Below are positions 46,715 to 54,907 of a DNA stretch of 54,907 nt, in pieces. Made by a program: the position numbers and the translations under genes. The stretch is from contig CANJQC010000017.1 of assembly GCA_947476295.1 (NCBI GenBank), positions 1 through 54,907 of the forward strand. Reading direction: 5' to 3'. The stretch's first letter is position 1, and every line of letters begins with the position of its first letter. The notes under the pieces were generated by a model that did no database searches, was not told the origin of the DNA, and saw only the letters and a list, made by a program, of their open reading frames with translations. Origin of the DNA: Planctomycetaceae bacterium. GTDB taxonomy: Bacteria > Planctomycetota > Planctomycetia > Planctomycetales > Planctomycetaceae.

Positions 46715-47692
46715 ATGGCTGCGTTACATCAGTTACCGTTTGAAAAGCCGCTGTACGAATTGGAAGAGCGACTTTTGAAGCTCGAATTGCAGCAGGATCC
46801 CACTTCCCCCGAAAAGGAGATCATGCGGCGTATGCGGGTTGAGTTGACTCAAATGACCCGTGAGCGCTACGCGAATCTGGACCCTTGGCAGACCGTTCAG
46901 GTCTCTCGCCATCCTGACCGGCCTCAAACGCCTGACTATCTGGAACTGGTTTTTGACGAATTCGTCGAATTGCACGGCGACAAGACGTTTGGCGATGATC
47001 GTGCTATCGTGACAGGATTTGCGCGGCTTGCAGGCCGGAAAGTGATGCTTGTCGGGCATCAGAAAGGTCGCAACCTGAAAGAACGAAACGAATGCTGTTA
47101 CGGATGTGCTCATCCCGAAGGCTATCGCAAAGCCATGCAGAAAATGGAAATGGCCAGCCGCTACGGTCTGCCTGTCATTTGCCTGATCGATACACCCGGC
47201 GCGTATCCGGGGATTGGCGCAGAAGAACGCGGTCAGGCCTACAACATCGCCGTCAACCTGCGTGACATGTCGACGCTAAAAGTCCCAATTGTCTGCGTCG
47301 TGATCGGCGAAGGCGGTTCCGGCGGTGCTTTGGGGATCGGTATGGGAGACCATGTTGCCATGCTGGAATTCGCATACTATTCAGTGATCAGTCCGGAGGG
47401 CTGTGCAGGTATTCTGTGGAAAAGCTCCAAGCACGCCAACAAAGCTGCCAAGGCCCTGCGGTTCACCAGCAAAGATCTGACTCAACTGGGTGTCATCGAT
47501 GATGTAATCCCGGAGCCGCTTGGCGGTGCCCATAGAGACCACTTCAAGATGGCCACGACCCTGAAGGCTCGATTGATAGAATCGCTCCAGAACCTGGAGA
47601 ATTTTTCGATCCCGGACTTGCTCGAACGCCGCTACCAACGCTACCGCAGAATCGGCGTCTTTCACGAAGACGGATCAGCCGCTCCAGTGTGA
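46715..47692 (+). CDS. accA: Acetyl-CoA carboxylase carboxyltransferase subunit alpha
   Basis: The 325-residue protein matches AccA length and layout: an N-terminal coiled part (FEKPLYELEERLLKLELQQ), RPQTPDYLELVFDEFVELHGD, and the crotonase-like core (GLPVICLIDTPGAYPGIGAEERGQA region at about 160-185; IGEGGSGGALGIG at about 205; YYSVISPEGCAGILWK). With AccD it transfers the carboxyl group from biotin to acetyl-CoA, the first step of fatty acid synthesis. The segment usually reading FGMPHPEGYRKA here reads CCYGCAHPEGYRKA, adding a cysteine cluster. The ATG at 46715 gives the normal N-terminus; ribosome binding site weak. accD is not nearby. Confidence 0.96.
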   Translation: MAALHQLPFEKPLYELEERLLKLELQQDPTSPEKEIMRRMRVELTQMTRERYANLDPWQTVQVSRHPDRPQTPDYLELVFDEFVELHGDKTFGDDRAIVTGFARLAGRKVMLVGHQKGRNLKERNECCYGCAHPEGYRKAMQKMEMASRYGLPVICLIDTPGAYPGIGAEERGQAYNIAVNLRDMSTLKVPIVCVVIGEGGSGGALGIGMGDHVAMLEFAYYSVISPEGCAGILWKSSKHANKAAKALRFTSKDLTQLGVIDDVIPEPLGGAHRDHFKMATTLKARLIESLQNLENFSIPDLLERRYQRYRRIGVFHEDGSAAPV

Positions 47693-48149
47693 TGTCGGCG
47701 TAGGGCTGACGAGAGCCGGATTGCCACACTTTCAAGTTTTTTAAGGTCGGGGGCTCGGTGCTCGTAAGTCGCATTTGACCTATGCGACTTGATCAGTGAA
47801 ATTGAGGTCGGGAGTAACAGAGGCCACGGCGATTTTCCGGCTGCCGCAGTTGTCAAGTTGGCCAGCGATTGACCGCCAATCAATCATGGCGAAATCGCCA
47901 TCGCAGTCGCGATTCTGGATGAGTGAACATCGCTCGCATGAATCAGTTTGGATTCTCTATCAGTGCATCCCCAACACTTGAGGACCACCCAGCGAAAAAC
48001 CATGCTTAACGTCCGATAATGTCTGTTATGTTAACTTAATCACCAAGAACACCAGTTTTTTAGGAAAAAATACTGCCGCGCTGGCTTGCATCACGCTGCT
48101 TGACCCGTCTCGACATCGATTAATTGCCTGTGTTCCTTAACGTGCTTAC
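47693..48149. other. Convergent intergenic region between accA and the CvpA-like gene
   Basis: Apart from a hairpin at 47766-47790 I see no gene or element in these 457 bases. The only open frame (about 60 codons) has no features. Confidence 0.4.
47766..47790. terminator. Perfect hairpin, possible bidirectional terminator
   Basis: AAGTCGCAT and its exact complement ATGCGACTT (9-bp stem, 7-base loop) lie 74 bases after accA, between convergent genes. There is no T run on either side, so intrinsic termination is uncertain; an operator or Rho-independent pausing site is equally possible. Confidence 0.4.
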
Positions 48150-49388
48150 TCATCGCATCGCTTGACTCAATCGAGTTCGCAAGTCCCGATCCAGACGGTC
48201 CAGCGAGATGTTGGCTCGACTGAGTTGTCGCACAATTCGATCGTCAATTCGAGTGTTCACATCGGTACCGGGATCCGGGTCACTGTTGAGACCCATCGAA
48301 TCGGCGTGCCAGTCCTGCAGAACCCGCCGTTGAACGTCACTCGGAACCCCCGCGAGATGCTGTTTGGACTTTGCGATAATGTCGTTTCGATGGCTATAAA
48401 TCCCGGCGATTTCGTCCAGCAATGAGGACTCCTTCTGACCGAGCTGCGTCGAGGTCGATGATACGGCACCGCCCTGCCTGTTTTCGCCAGTCGATCCGCT
48501 CAGAAAGTCGGTCAGAATCGCCCCGGCATTCTGTGGCACCGACTCGCTTAACTGGTTCAACAATCGCTGTTTCTCATCTGCTGATGAGTTTCGCAGGATG
48601 TCCATCGCCTTTTCGTTCAGACTTTGCCGCAGACTCGTTGGCACCTGACTCAACAGATCTTCCAGTGACGGTTCTCCTTCGCTGAGCGAAGTACCGCCAG
48701 TTCCTTTGCCGCCTGTCGATGATCCGCCTCTCAGTCCGTTGGGAAAAAGGCCAGACAGGTCAAAGCCACTTCCGCTGTTCGTTGCGGAGCCGGTCGGAGA
48801 TGAGTGCGATCCGAAGGTTCCGGCTTCAGAAGGCGTCGCTCCGCTCAATTCATCCGTTTGAGGTTGCAGTGACTTATTGAAGTTGTCGATGACGTTTCGA
48901 ACGGTCGGGACGGCGTTTTCGGGAAGCAATGGAATCAGGTATCGGGAATTGTGTAGAATGATTGCCGCTGCATAGCCGGAATAAGTCTGGCTCACAATAT
49001 TCCGCATCGGAGGGGACATAGTGATCGCAAAGAACATGACCGTCATGCAGATGACGACTCCTTTGACGAACCCCAGAATCCCTCCAAGGTGCCTGTCAAA
49101 ATCGATGATCCTTGCCTTCGCCATCCAACTGCTCAGAATTCCCGCAACAACAAACGACACGCCACACAGTCCGACGTACACCGCGAGCATCGCCAGCCAC
49201 TGTTTCAACGGCGGATCGACACCAATCATCGGTTCGATCGCAGGAGCTAGGGTGCTGGAAAACTTGAAGCACAACAACAGCGCAACGACCCACGACAGTT
49301 GCGAAAGCAACCCGCGCGATGCACCTCTGACAGCGCAGTAGAGCAAAATAGCTAACACGACTATATCGACAATACTGTGCGAGGTCAT
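48150..49388 (-). CDS. CvpA-family membrane protein with long soluble tail
   Basis: The 412-residue protein starts after AGGAAGG. Residues about 1-135 form the four-helix CvpA domain (SIVDIVVLAILLYCAVRGASRGLLSQLSW start; FDRHLGGILGFVKGVVIC). CvpA proteins in enterobacteria support colicin V production and envelope integrity. The remaining ~250 residues are unusual for the family: a Gly/Ser-rich linker (about 195-230) and helical segments (PTSLRQSLNEKAMDILRN; RVLQDWHADSMG; SRANISLDRLDRDLRTRL). It is the last gene of a minus-strand run thiO-dtd-cvpA. Confidence 0.88.
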   Translation of the reverse strand: MTSHSIVDIVVLAILLYCAVRGASRGLLSQLSWVVALLLCFKFSSTLAPAIEPMIGVDPPLKQWLAMLAVYVGLCGVSFVVAGILSSWMAKARIIDFDRHLGGILGFVKGVVICMTVMFFAITMSPPMRNIVSQTYSGYAAAIILHNSRYLIPLLPENAVPTVRNVIDNFNKSLQPQTDELSGATPSEAGTFGSHSSPTGSATNSGSGFDLSGLFPNGLRGGSSTGGKGTGGTSLSEGEPSLEDLLSQVPTSLRQSLNEKAMDILRNSSADEKQRLLNQLSESVPQNAGAILTDFLSGSTGENRQGGAVSSTSTQLGQKESSLLDEIAGIYSHRNDIIAKSKQHLAGVPSDVQRRVLQDWHADSMGLNSDPDPGTDVNTRIDDRIVRQLSRANISLDRLDRDLRTRLSQAMR

Positions 49389-49554
49389 TGCCTGCCTTCC
49401 TGGACCTGTTTAGTACCGGCAAATGCGATTCAGAAGTATAGGAGGGCTGCGGCACTGAGGGAAAGAGCGTTTTCGGGACGTGTGATGATGTGCCTCAACC
49501 GTAGGTCTTTCGGCAATTTTTTGCCGGATGATTTCTTGACCTGTTGGCCGAATA

Positions 49555-49998
49555 CTACTTTCGGCTGTCGAGCAACAATGTCACTGGACCGTCGTTGAGC
49601 AGGCGGACGTCCATGTGAGCCTGAAAGGTGCCGGTTTCTACGGGAAATCCCAGTCCTTTCAGTTCCGCAGCAACACTTTTGTATAAAGCATTGGCTTTTT
49701 CGGGGCGAGCGGCTTCGACAAAACTGGGGCGTCTTCCTTTGCGACAATCGCCGTACAGTGTGAATTGACTCACCAGCAGCACAGAACCGCCGACGTCTGC
49801 CAAGGCCAGATTCATCATGCCTTCGGAGTCTTCGAAGACGCGCAAGCCCGCAATCTTGCCGGCGATCCAGATCACTTCCTCCTGTGTATCGTATTCAGCG
49901 ACTCCCAGCAAAACTAAGAACCCGCGCTGAATTCGGCCCACGACGACGCTGTCTACGGTGACGGACGCTTCGGCCACACGCTGAATCACCGCTCGCAC
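49555..49998 (-). CDS. dtd: D-aminoacyl-tRNA deacylase
   Basis: The 147-residue protein matches Dtd over its full length. The starting MRAVIQRV is canonical and is read from a GTG. The two catalytic signatures are SQFTLYGD (about 78-85) and NDGPVT near the C-terminus (the Gly-cisPro type motif reads GPV). Dtd hydrolyses D-amino acids from mischarged tRNA. The gene starts 37 bases after thiO stops and lies before the CvpA-like gene, suggesting one transcript. Confidence 0.97.
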   Translation of the reverse strand: MRAVIQRVAEASVTVDSVVVGRIQRGFLVLLGVAEYDTQEEVIWIAGKIAGLRVFEDSEGMMNLALADVGGSVLLVSQFTLYGDCRKGRRPSFVEAARPEKANALYKSVAAELKGLGFPVETGTFQAHMDVRLLNDGPVTLLLDSRK

Positions 49999-50035
49999 AG
50001 CACGACTTTCAAACGGGAACCTTGCAGGGCAGGGC

Positions 50036-51202
50036 TCAGGTGATCATGGAAGAAAAACAGCTTAACACCCCCGCCAGCGCCGCGGTGGATCGCGAGGAAA
50101 ATCGATCTACGGACAATCCATCCAGCGAAATCCGGGGTGTCTCGCCCAGCATCAGATCCGCTAGGATCGTTCCGGTTGCGGGTGACATCTGCAATCCCGA
50201 TCGAAAGTGCCCCGCACCGATAAACACGTTGGAAAATCCTGGCACAGGTCCCAGCAAAGGCAATTCATCCGGAGATCCTGGTCGCAGTCCGGCCCATGTA
50301 TTCACAACTTCGGCATGCGCGAGTGAAGGCACCAGTGATTTTGCAAAGTCGAGCAATCCAGCGACGCCTTCCGTCGTTGTGTGCTTTGCAAAGCCCGCGT
50401 GTTCTTCGGTTGAACCGATCAGGATCAATCCATCACGTCGCGGTACCAGGTAACGTCGGCCTAGTTCAACCACGCATCGAAACGGCTGCGCCGGCAATTG
50501 GAGCTGAACGATCTGACCTCGCACGGGTTTGACGGGAATCGAAAACCCAAGAGACAGCATCAGCGACGCTGACCAGGCTCCGACAGAAAAACAGATGCGA
50601 TCAAAATGCAGCGTGCGTGCATCAACCCGCACTTCTGAAATGCGACCGTCGTTTTGACGGATATCCAGTGCGTGAGCATGTTCCAGAATCTCAACGCCGC
50701 GCTGCAGACACGCGGCTTTCAACGCTTTCAGATAACGCGGGTTTCGCACCTGAGCGAAGTCCGGCAGAAAGATCGCATTCTCGAAGCGAGCATCCATGTC
50801 TGCCACATGCTGCTGGACTTCATGTGCGGATATGCGTTCGACTCGAATGCCTTCCGCCTGCCATTGCGCGTTGTGCTGGCAAAATTCATCCTGTTGATCA
50901 TGTGAACAGACTTCGATTGCCCCGCAGATGTGGTAACCGGTATCAATTCCTGTTCTGTCAGCCAGGTCGGCAGCAAACTCCGGCCACAGCGCATGACTGT
51001 ACGAACGCAGTCGGGCTTCTGGTGTGACGGCACTGGCAGGATTGCCGGGCGGCAACATCCCAGCTCCGGCCCACGACGCTTCGCGTCCCACCAGTTGTCG
51101 ATCCAGCAACGTGACTGACACGCCGCGTTCCGCCAGCTTCAATGCGGTCGTCAGCCCAACGACACCGGCACCAACAATCAGAATCTCAGAATGGACAGAC
51201 AT
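50036..51202 (-). CDS. thiO: FAD-dependent glycine oxidase (ThiO)
   Basis: The 388-residue protein has an N-terminal Rossmann FAD site ([21 protein letters not shown], residues about 6-26) followed by [13 protein letters not shown], typical of ThiO. The C-terminal block has [18 protein letters not shown] (about 315-332) and [18 protein letters not shown]. ThiO oxidises glycine to iminoglycine for the thiazole of thiamine. Other D-amino-acid oxidase relatives cannot be wholly excluded because no thiamine genes are adjacent. The ATG at 51202 is chosen; a TTG codon directly before it is unlikely. Confidence 0.88.
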   Translation of the reverse strand: MSVHSEILIVGAGVVGLTTALKLAERGVSVTLLDRQLVGREASWAGAGMLPPGNPASAVTPEARLRSYSHALWPEFAADLADRTGIDTGYHICGAIEVCSHDQQDEFCQHNAQWQAEGIRVERISAHEVQQHVADMDARFENAIFLPDFAQVRNPRYLKALKAACLQRGVEILEHAHALDIRQNDGRISEVRVDARTLHFDRICFSVGAWSASLMLSLGFSIPVKPVRGQIVQLQLPAQPFRCVVELGRRYLVPRRDGLILIGSTEEHAGFAKHTTTEGVAGLLDFAKSLVPSLAHAEVVNTWAGLRPGSPDELPLLGPVPGFSNVFIGAGHFRSGLQMSPATGTILADLMLGETPRISLDGLSVDRFSSRSTAALAGVLSCFSSMIT

Positions 51203-51213
51203 CAAGGTTCCAT

Positions 51214-51303
51214 TTATTTCACCAGGGCCATGGGCAGGTTTGGGCTTTGGGGATTCACTTTGACCGTCTGAGCGGCTGGGGAAATGATCAGGTCGATCCC
51301 CAT
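51214..51303 (-). CDS. Possible 29-residue small protein
   Basis: An ATG lies one base after the stop of the PQQ-propeller gene, behind GGGAGCAGG. It opens a 29-codon frame (GIDLIISPAAQTVKVNPQSP..., ending MALVK) that stops 11 bases before the thiO start. Good ribosome binding site, tight coupling and full use of the gap argue for it; short length and no known family argue against. Confidence 0.3.
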   Translation of the reverse strand: MGIDLIISPAAQTVKVNPQSPNLPMALVK

Positions 51304-51304
51304 T

Positions 51305-52543
51305 TTACCTGCTCCCAATACAGTAAAGTGTTTCCTTCCGCCCTGCCCCGTCGCCCCTAGCCGCTCGGATAAACAACTGACCGTCCACCGCAGCGAAGGA
51401 CGCAAACGCAGAATCACCCAGTTGATTTTCGGCGAGCTGTTCATATTTGTCAGGATTTGTTTTGAACGCCCAGGTTGTTCCCGCTTCATTGGTTGCGAAG
51501 ATGGTGTCTCCGACGATCAGCGGCGATGCCGACACCGGGCCGCTCAGTCGTTGCTTCCACATTTCCTTGCCGGTCTGTGCATTCCAGCAATAGGCGATGC
51601 CGTTGTCGGCGAAGGCGTACAGATAACCTTTGTGGACGACCATGGACTGTTCGTAACACTTCACCTTGTTCTTCCAGGCAACTCCCGAGCCGTCGGCTTT
51701 CACAGCGACTGTCTCCGGATCCGGATAACCACCGCTGGCGAAGATGAGATCACCTTCCCAAATGCAGGTGCCACACGTTGCCATTGTGAGACACGGCGTG
51801 CTCCAGAACGGCTTACCACTTTCTGGATCATACGATGCGATCTTATGGGTTCCGCTTAGCAGCAACTGATCGTGGCCTGCGATGCTTGCAACGATCGGTG
51901 ATGACCAGTTGAGCATTTTTTCGCGTTGCTGTTCCCATGCAACATTGCCATCGGAGATTTTCAAAGCTTTGAGCCATGCGATGGTGTCGCAATCTCCCGA
52001 GATGATCAGTTTGTCCCTATAGATCGTTGGCGATGCGGCATAACCGTATTCATAAGCTTTTGGGCGAAATCCGCCGACCTCTTTTCGCCAAACAATCTTG
52101 CCTTTCATATCGAGGGCAACGGCTTCGATTTTCTCGTGATGGCAGAACGTCGCAAACACATGCTTTCCATCTGTCGCGGCGGTTGGCGAGGCGTGTGTGT
52201 TCTTGTCGTGAGTTCGTGGAAAACCTCCTTGACTTATCGTTGTCAACCACAGTTGCTTGCCCGATCTACGATCAAACGCGATCACGGCCTGAGTTTGGCC
52301 TTGATCATCCGCGCTACACAGCACGATGGTGTTGCCCGTGATGACGGGTGAGGCATGGCCGCGACCAAGAATATCCACCTTCCAGATTACATTTTTTGTT
52401 TCGCTCCATTCTGTGGGAACGCCCTGCTCTGCTTCTGCCACATTGTTATGATTCGGCCCGCGCCACTGCGTCCAGTCTTTAGCCTGCGCTGTAGATGACA
52501 AAAGCAAGACACAAACCAAACTAGTGAAGAAACGCTTTGGCAT
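51305..52543 (-). CDS. Exported PQQ-binding-like beta-propeller protein
   Basis: The 412-residue protein starts at the ATG behind CAGGAG. It has a signal peptide (FFTSLVCVLLLSSTAQA). The mature protein begins DWTQWRGPNHNNVAE, the usual start of planctomycete PQQ-like propellers. Blades are seen as repeated strands ending in GKxLW or similar (FDRRSGKQLWLT, ISDGNVAWEQQ, ESGKPFWST, WNAQTGKEMWKQ). It shows no dehydrogenase catalytic residues, so it is probably a binding or scaffold protein in the periplasm, not a PQQ enzyme. The gene leads the minus-strand run upstream of thiO. Confidence 0.92.
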   Translation of the reverse strand: MPKRFFTSLVCVLLLSSTAQAKDWTQWRGPNHNNVAEAEQGVPTEWSETKNVIWKVDILGRGHASPVITGNTIVLCSADDQGQTQAVIAFDRRSGKQLWLTTISQGGFPRTHDKNTHASPTAATDGKHVFATFCHHEKIEAVALDMKGKIVWRKEVGGFRPKAYEYGYAASPTIYRDKLIISGDCDTIAWLKALKISDGNVAWEQQREKMLNWSSPIVASIAGHDQLLLSGTHKIASYDPESGKPFWSTPCLTMATCGTCIWEGDLIFASGGYPDPETVAVKADGSGVAWKNKVKCYEQSMVVHKGYLYAFADNGIAYCWNAQTGKEMWKQRLSGPVSASPLIVGDTIFATNEAGTTWAFKTNPDKYEQLAENQLGDSAFASFAAVDGQLFIRAARGDGAGRKETLYCIGSR

Positions 52544-53036
52544 CGAAAAACTCCTGAGTTAACAAACGACCGGACCACGGCAGCAAGTGTACCGGAGCGA
52601 TAATTGTCGCGGCCACAGTGACAACGTCAAGGGATGGGGGAACATTCGATGCCACGGCGGTCAGGCGTGACCGTTTAGCCTATACGCCATCGGCGTGATT
52701 ACCGCGCATGGTGCGTTCATGGATCAACCAACAGTCAGTGCCTAGCGGAGATGCAATTGGCCGATGCGTTCTTAGTCGGCGAGGGTCATTCGTGATGGAC
52801 ACTGCTCTCACGCCGTTGGCATCTCATCGTACCACACATCTTCGCTGAGGCTTTTGAGAACGGCTCATCCCCCACAAGCTGTTGGTTAAAACACGATATT
52901 TCCCAGCGGGAGTGAGTTTCGAGAGTTGTCTCATCTTGTGGAGTATGAATTTTGTGAGCCATGCCTCAGAAGGTTCTCACAATCCAAACTAGTCCTAAAC
53001 CAAGCGTAGTCTGAACGTGGGAAAGTTGTAGAAAGA
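52544..53036. other. Intergenic region, nothing recognised
   Basis: About 490 bases upstream of the propeller gene and left of the IS remnant. No open frame with domain content and no hairpin followed by a T run was found. It should contain the promoter of the propeller gene. Confidence 0.4.
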
Positions 53037-53110
53037 CGAAAACCTCCGGCTTTTTTCGGTGTTTCTTGAGTATTCACAATCAACGAACATCGGCAAACAG
53101 GAGGTTTTCG
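53037..53110. mobile_element. Left end of an IS1380-like element: 11-bp inverted repeat spanning the transposase ribosome binding site
   Basis: CGAAAACCTCC (53037-53047) and its exact complement (53100-53110) flank about 52 bases. The right arm contains GGAGG, the ribosome binding site of the transposase GTG at 53112. The transcript could fold to hide the site, as in several IS elements that limit read-in translation. Confidence 0.55.
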
Positions 53111-53111
53111 A

Positions 53112-53464
53112 GTGAAGCTAAATCTACTGCAAAAGTTATCTCGACGCGAGCGTCGAGTCATGAACTGCGTCGAGTCATGAACAGAATCGACAAAGCAAAC
53201 TGGAGCGGTCAGTCACCGATGATTTCTCCGCCGGCTATCCAATATGAGCTGGCCGACAGAATTCAGACCATCGGTGCAGGTGGACTCGGAGTGATTCAGC
53301 AGATGGTGAAGCAACTCGGTCTCGCCAAGGACATCAATCGCATTTGTCCGATCTTCAAGATGCATCTGCCGTACAGTGAAGCCGATCATGTGCTGAACAT
53401 TGCCCTCAATCTGCTCGCTGACTTCAGCCCTCTACTCCGCCGTGTATACCTCACAGATCCGTGA
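53112..53464 (+). pseudogene. IS1380-family transposase remnant, frameshifted and truncated
   Basis: From the GTG at 53112, behind GGAGG, translation gives KLNLLQKLSRRERRVMN and then stops at 53178. Removing one copy of a 17-base duplication restores a frame that continues RIDKANWSGQSP, IQYELADRIQTIGAGGLGVIQQ, and HLPYSEADHVLNIALNLL, the N-terminal region of IS1380 transposases. The frame ends at about 53464, missing the catalytic DDE core. The remnant ends 40 bases before the 3' end of the DUF1501 gene. Confidence 0.78.
53151..53182 (+). repeat. 17-base tandem duplication inside the transposase remnant
   Basis: CGTCGAGTCATGAAC occurs at 53151-53165 and again at 53168-53182, two bases apart, so 17 bases were duplicated. 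This is not a multiple of three and causes the frameshift. Confidence 0.92.
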
Positions 53465-53503
53465 GGCCGATCCAACAGACGAGTGTTTTGTTCATTGGTT
53501 TGC

Positions 53504-54907
53504 TCAACCAAACAACGGCAGCACGGGATTGCCGCCGTACAGGCCGTGCGGGCGGCCAGTAAGGTCGTTCAGTGTTGTTGCGGAAGGAACGCCGAGTGCG
53601 TGCAGCATTGTGGCGACGAGGTCGCGGGGCGACATGGGATTTTCTGATGGGTGTTTAGCGATTTCGTCGCTGGCGCCGTAAATTGCACCGCCCTTGATTC
53701 CGCCGCCAGCCATTAGTCCGCTGTAACAAAATGGATGATGTTCACGGCCTGCACTGCCCTCCGAAATCTGTGGGCGACGACCAAATTCGCCGACCCAGAC
53801 AACCAGTGTGTCATCGAGCATTCCACGGTCGCGCAGATCAGTCAGTACGACCGCCAGAGCCTGATCGGACGGAGGAATCAGATCGTTCTTCAGTCGATTG
53901 AAGTTGTTGCCGTGCGTATCCCAGAAATTCTGCCCATCGTTATGCCAGTTGACTGACACAAACGGAACGCCGTGTTCGAGTAGTCGTCGGGCCATTAATA
54001 CACACTGGCCGTGGATATTGCGACCGTAGCGGTCTCGGGTGGCAGAATCTTCTGCGTTGAGATCAAACGCCTTGCGAACCTGATTGGAACTCAGCAGACG
54101 AAACGCCTGCTCCTGCTGCGACGTCATGCCCAGTGTCGAAAGTTCTGCCATTGCCTGCTGTTGGCGATCGATCGATGCAAGCAACGCGCGACGATGATCA
54201 AGTCGAAGCGTGTCCAGCCCATCCAGCAACTCTAGGGCAGGCACAGACCAGTTCGGCTGACTTGGATCGCCTGTGACCAGCATCGGATCGGCAGACGGTC
54301 CCAGCCAACCGGCTGACTGTCCCGGAGATTCACCTCCCGGAGCTGCCGGATGAAATGTCTTCCAGGGCATCGTGACGCTTGAAGGCATCCCGGCAGGCGC
54401 AACGCGGAACTTCGACAACAGCGACCCAAGCTGTGGGGAATCGTCTCGACTGGGCGGTGCGGCGTCGCTCTTATTGACAGGTGGAAGCTGTCCAGTCATC
54501 GCCGTATGCGCACTGCTCAAATGCGCTGGATCGTCATGATTCAAGGAACGGATCACAGTCACCAAATCTGTCAGCGGAGCGAGGTTTCGGAAGTGTTCGC
54601 AGATCTGCAGGCCAGACGTCGCGGTTGCGATCGAAGAGAACTCACCTCGCACTTCTTTCGGTGCGTTGGGTTTCGGGTCCAATGTGTCGAGCTGACTTGG
54701 GCCACCCCACATAAACAACAGCAGGCAACGTTTTGCTTTTCCAAACCCCGGCACCTGACTTGCCACTGGCACAGAGTCTCTGGCCAGTGTTTGCGAGAGA
54801 GCCAGCCCAGAAAACAGTCCCGCAGTTCCAGCAGACAGGACGGCGCGCCGATTTACCCTCGCATGGCGCGAACACAGTCGTTCGGCGGCACGCAGTCGCG
54901 CAGCGAA
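53504..54907 (-). CDS. DUF1501 protein with twin-arginine leader (5' end outside window)
   Basis: The frame is open to the right edge, giving 467 codons before the stop. The left-most translated part includes RHARVNRRAVLSAGTAGLFSGLALS, a twin-arginine signal (RR plus hydrophobic stretch), so an internal GTG at 54772 is not the real start. The DUF1501 core is clear: KRCLLLFMWGGPSQLDTLDPKP (about residue 58), VTVIRSLNHDDPAHLSSAHTAMTGQ, and later VVWVGEFGRRPQIS and REHHPFCYSGLMAGGGIKGG. DUF1501 has a sulfatase-like fold and is abundant in planctomycetes, usually beside cytochrome-containing DUF1549/DUF1553 partners, which would lie beyond the window. Its biochemical role is not established. Confidence 0.93.
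   Translation of the reverse strand, partial: FAARLRAAERLCSRHARVNRRAVLSAGTAGLFSGLALSQTLARDSVPVASQVPGFGKAKRCLLLFMWGGPSQLDTLDPKPNAPKEVRGEFSSIATATSGLQICEHFRNLAPLTDLVTVIRSLNHDDPAHLSSAHTAMTGQLPPVNKSDAAPPSRDDSPQLGSLLSKFRVAPAGMPSSVTMPWKTFHPAAPGGESPGQSAGWLGPSADPMLVTGDPSQPNWSVPALELLDGLDTLRLDHRRALLASIDRQQQAMAELSTLGMTSQQEQAFRLLSSNQVRKAFDLNAEDSATRDRYGRNIHGQCVLMARRLLEHGVPFVSVNWHNDGQNFWDTHGNNFNRLKNDLIPPSDQALAVVLTDLRDRGMLDDTLVVWVGEFGRRPQISEGSAGREHHPFCYSGLMAGGGIKGGAIYGASDEIAKHPSENPMSPRDLVATMLHALGVPSATTLNDLTGRPHGLYGGNPVLPLFG

Noticed and set aside
47796-47981. 61-codon frame between accA and the CvpA-like gene
   Set aside because: No features of a gene, and it falls in a convergent intergenic region with atypical codon use.

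Overview
The window looks like a chromosomal segment of a planctomycete (Planctomycetaceae-like). The reasons are: a DUF1501 protein with a twin-arginine leader; a PQQ-type beta-propeller protein; a MoxR/DUF58/BatA/VWA operon with very large membrane VWA proteins; a degenerate sulfatase-like protein; a pseudo-HtrA; and a giant surface-type protein opening with the LEERQLL-type N-terminal motif seen in planctomycete secreted proteins. Base composition is moderate to high GC. No rRNA, tRNA or CRISPR array was found.

Layout. 1-2350: the tail of an unknown protein, a sulfatase-like protein without an active site, and a carboxypeptidase-regulatory-like exported protein. 2744-9728: a tight four-gene operon (MoxR ATPase, DUF58, and two membrane VWA proteins) with short tandem repeats at two gene starts. 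9970-12411: an FAH-family hydrolase and two small exported proteins. 12766-17979: a Tad/Cpa-like outer-membrane set (CpaC-type secretin, OmpA-like lipoprotein ending in 17 glycines, TPR lipoprotein) with no secretion ATPase in view. 18140-18734: REP-like palindromes and a decayed RAYT (REP-associated tyrosine) transposase. 18776-35300: a 16-kb RHS/YD-repeat gene (5336 aa) whose last 11 bases overlap a small S1-domain gene; this is a candidate polymorphic toxin with cognate immunity protein. 35549-37150: dnaA, standing alone. 37781-43211: exported L-isoaspartyl methyltransferase, pseudo-HtrA/hydrolase-like lipoprotein, single-domain response regulator and RlmI-like methyltransferase. 43212-47692: cysteine-less redoxin-like protein, Ser/Thr kinase and accA. 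48150-52543 (minus): a run of PQQ-propeller, thiO, dtd and cvpA-like genes. 53037-53464: an IS1380-type transposase remnant broken by a 17-bp duplication. 53504-54907: the DUF1501 protein, running off the right edge.

How it fits together. The MoxR operon, the secretin/OmpA/TPR set, and the RHS-S1 pair are three envelope or interaction modules. The housekeeping genes (dnaA, accA, dtd, thiO, rRNA methyltransferase) mark this as core chromosome. The mobile remnants sit beside the RHS tip and beside the DUF1501 gene. The most promising candidate for an undescribed system is the giant RHS protein with its unassigned C-terminal tip and the translationally coupled S1-fold protein. A recurring theme is family members that have lost catalytic residues (sulfatase-like, HtrA-like, redoxin-like).
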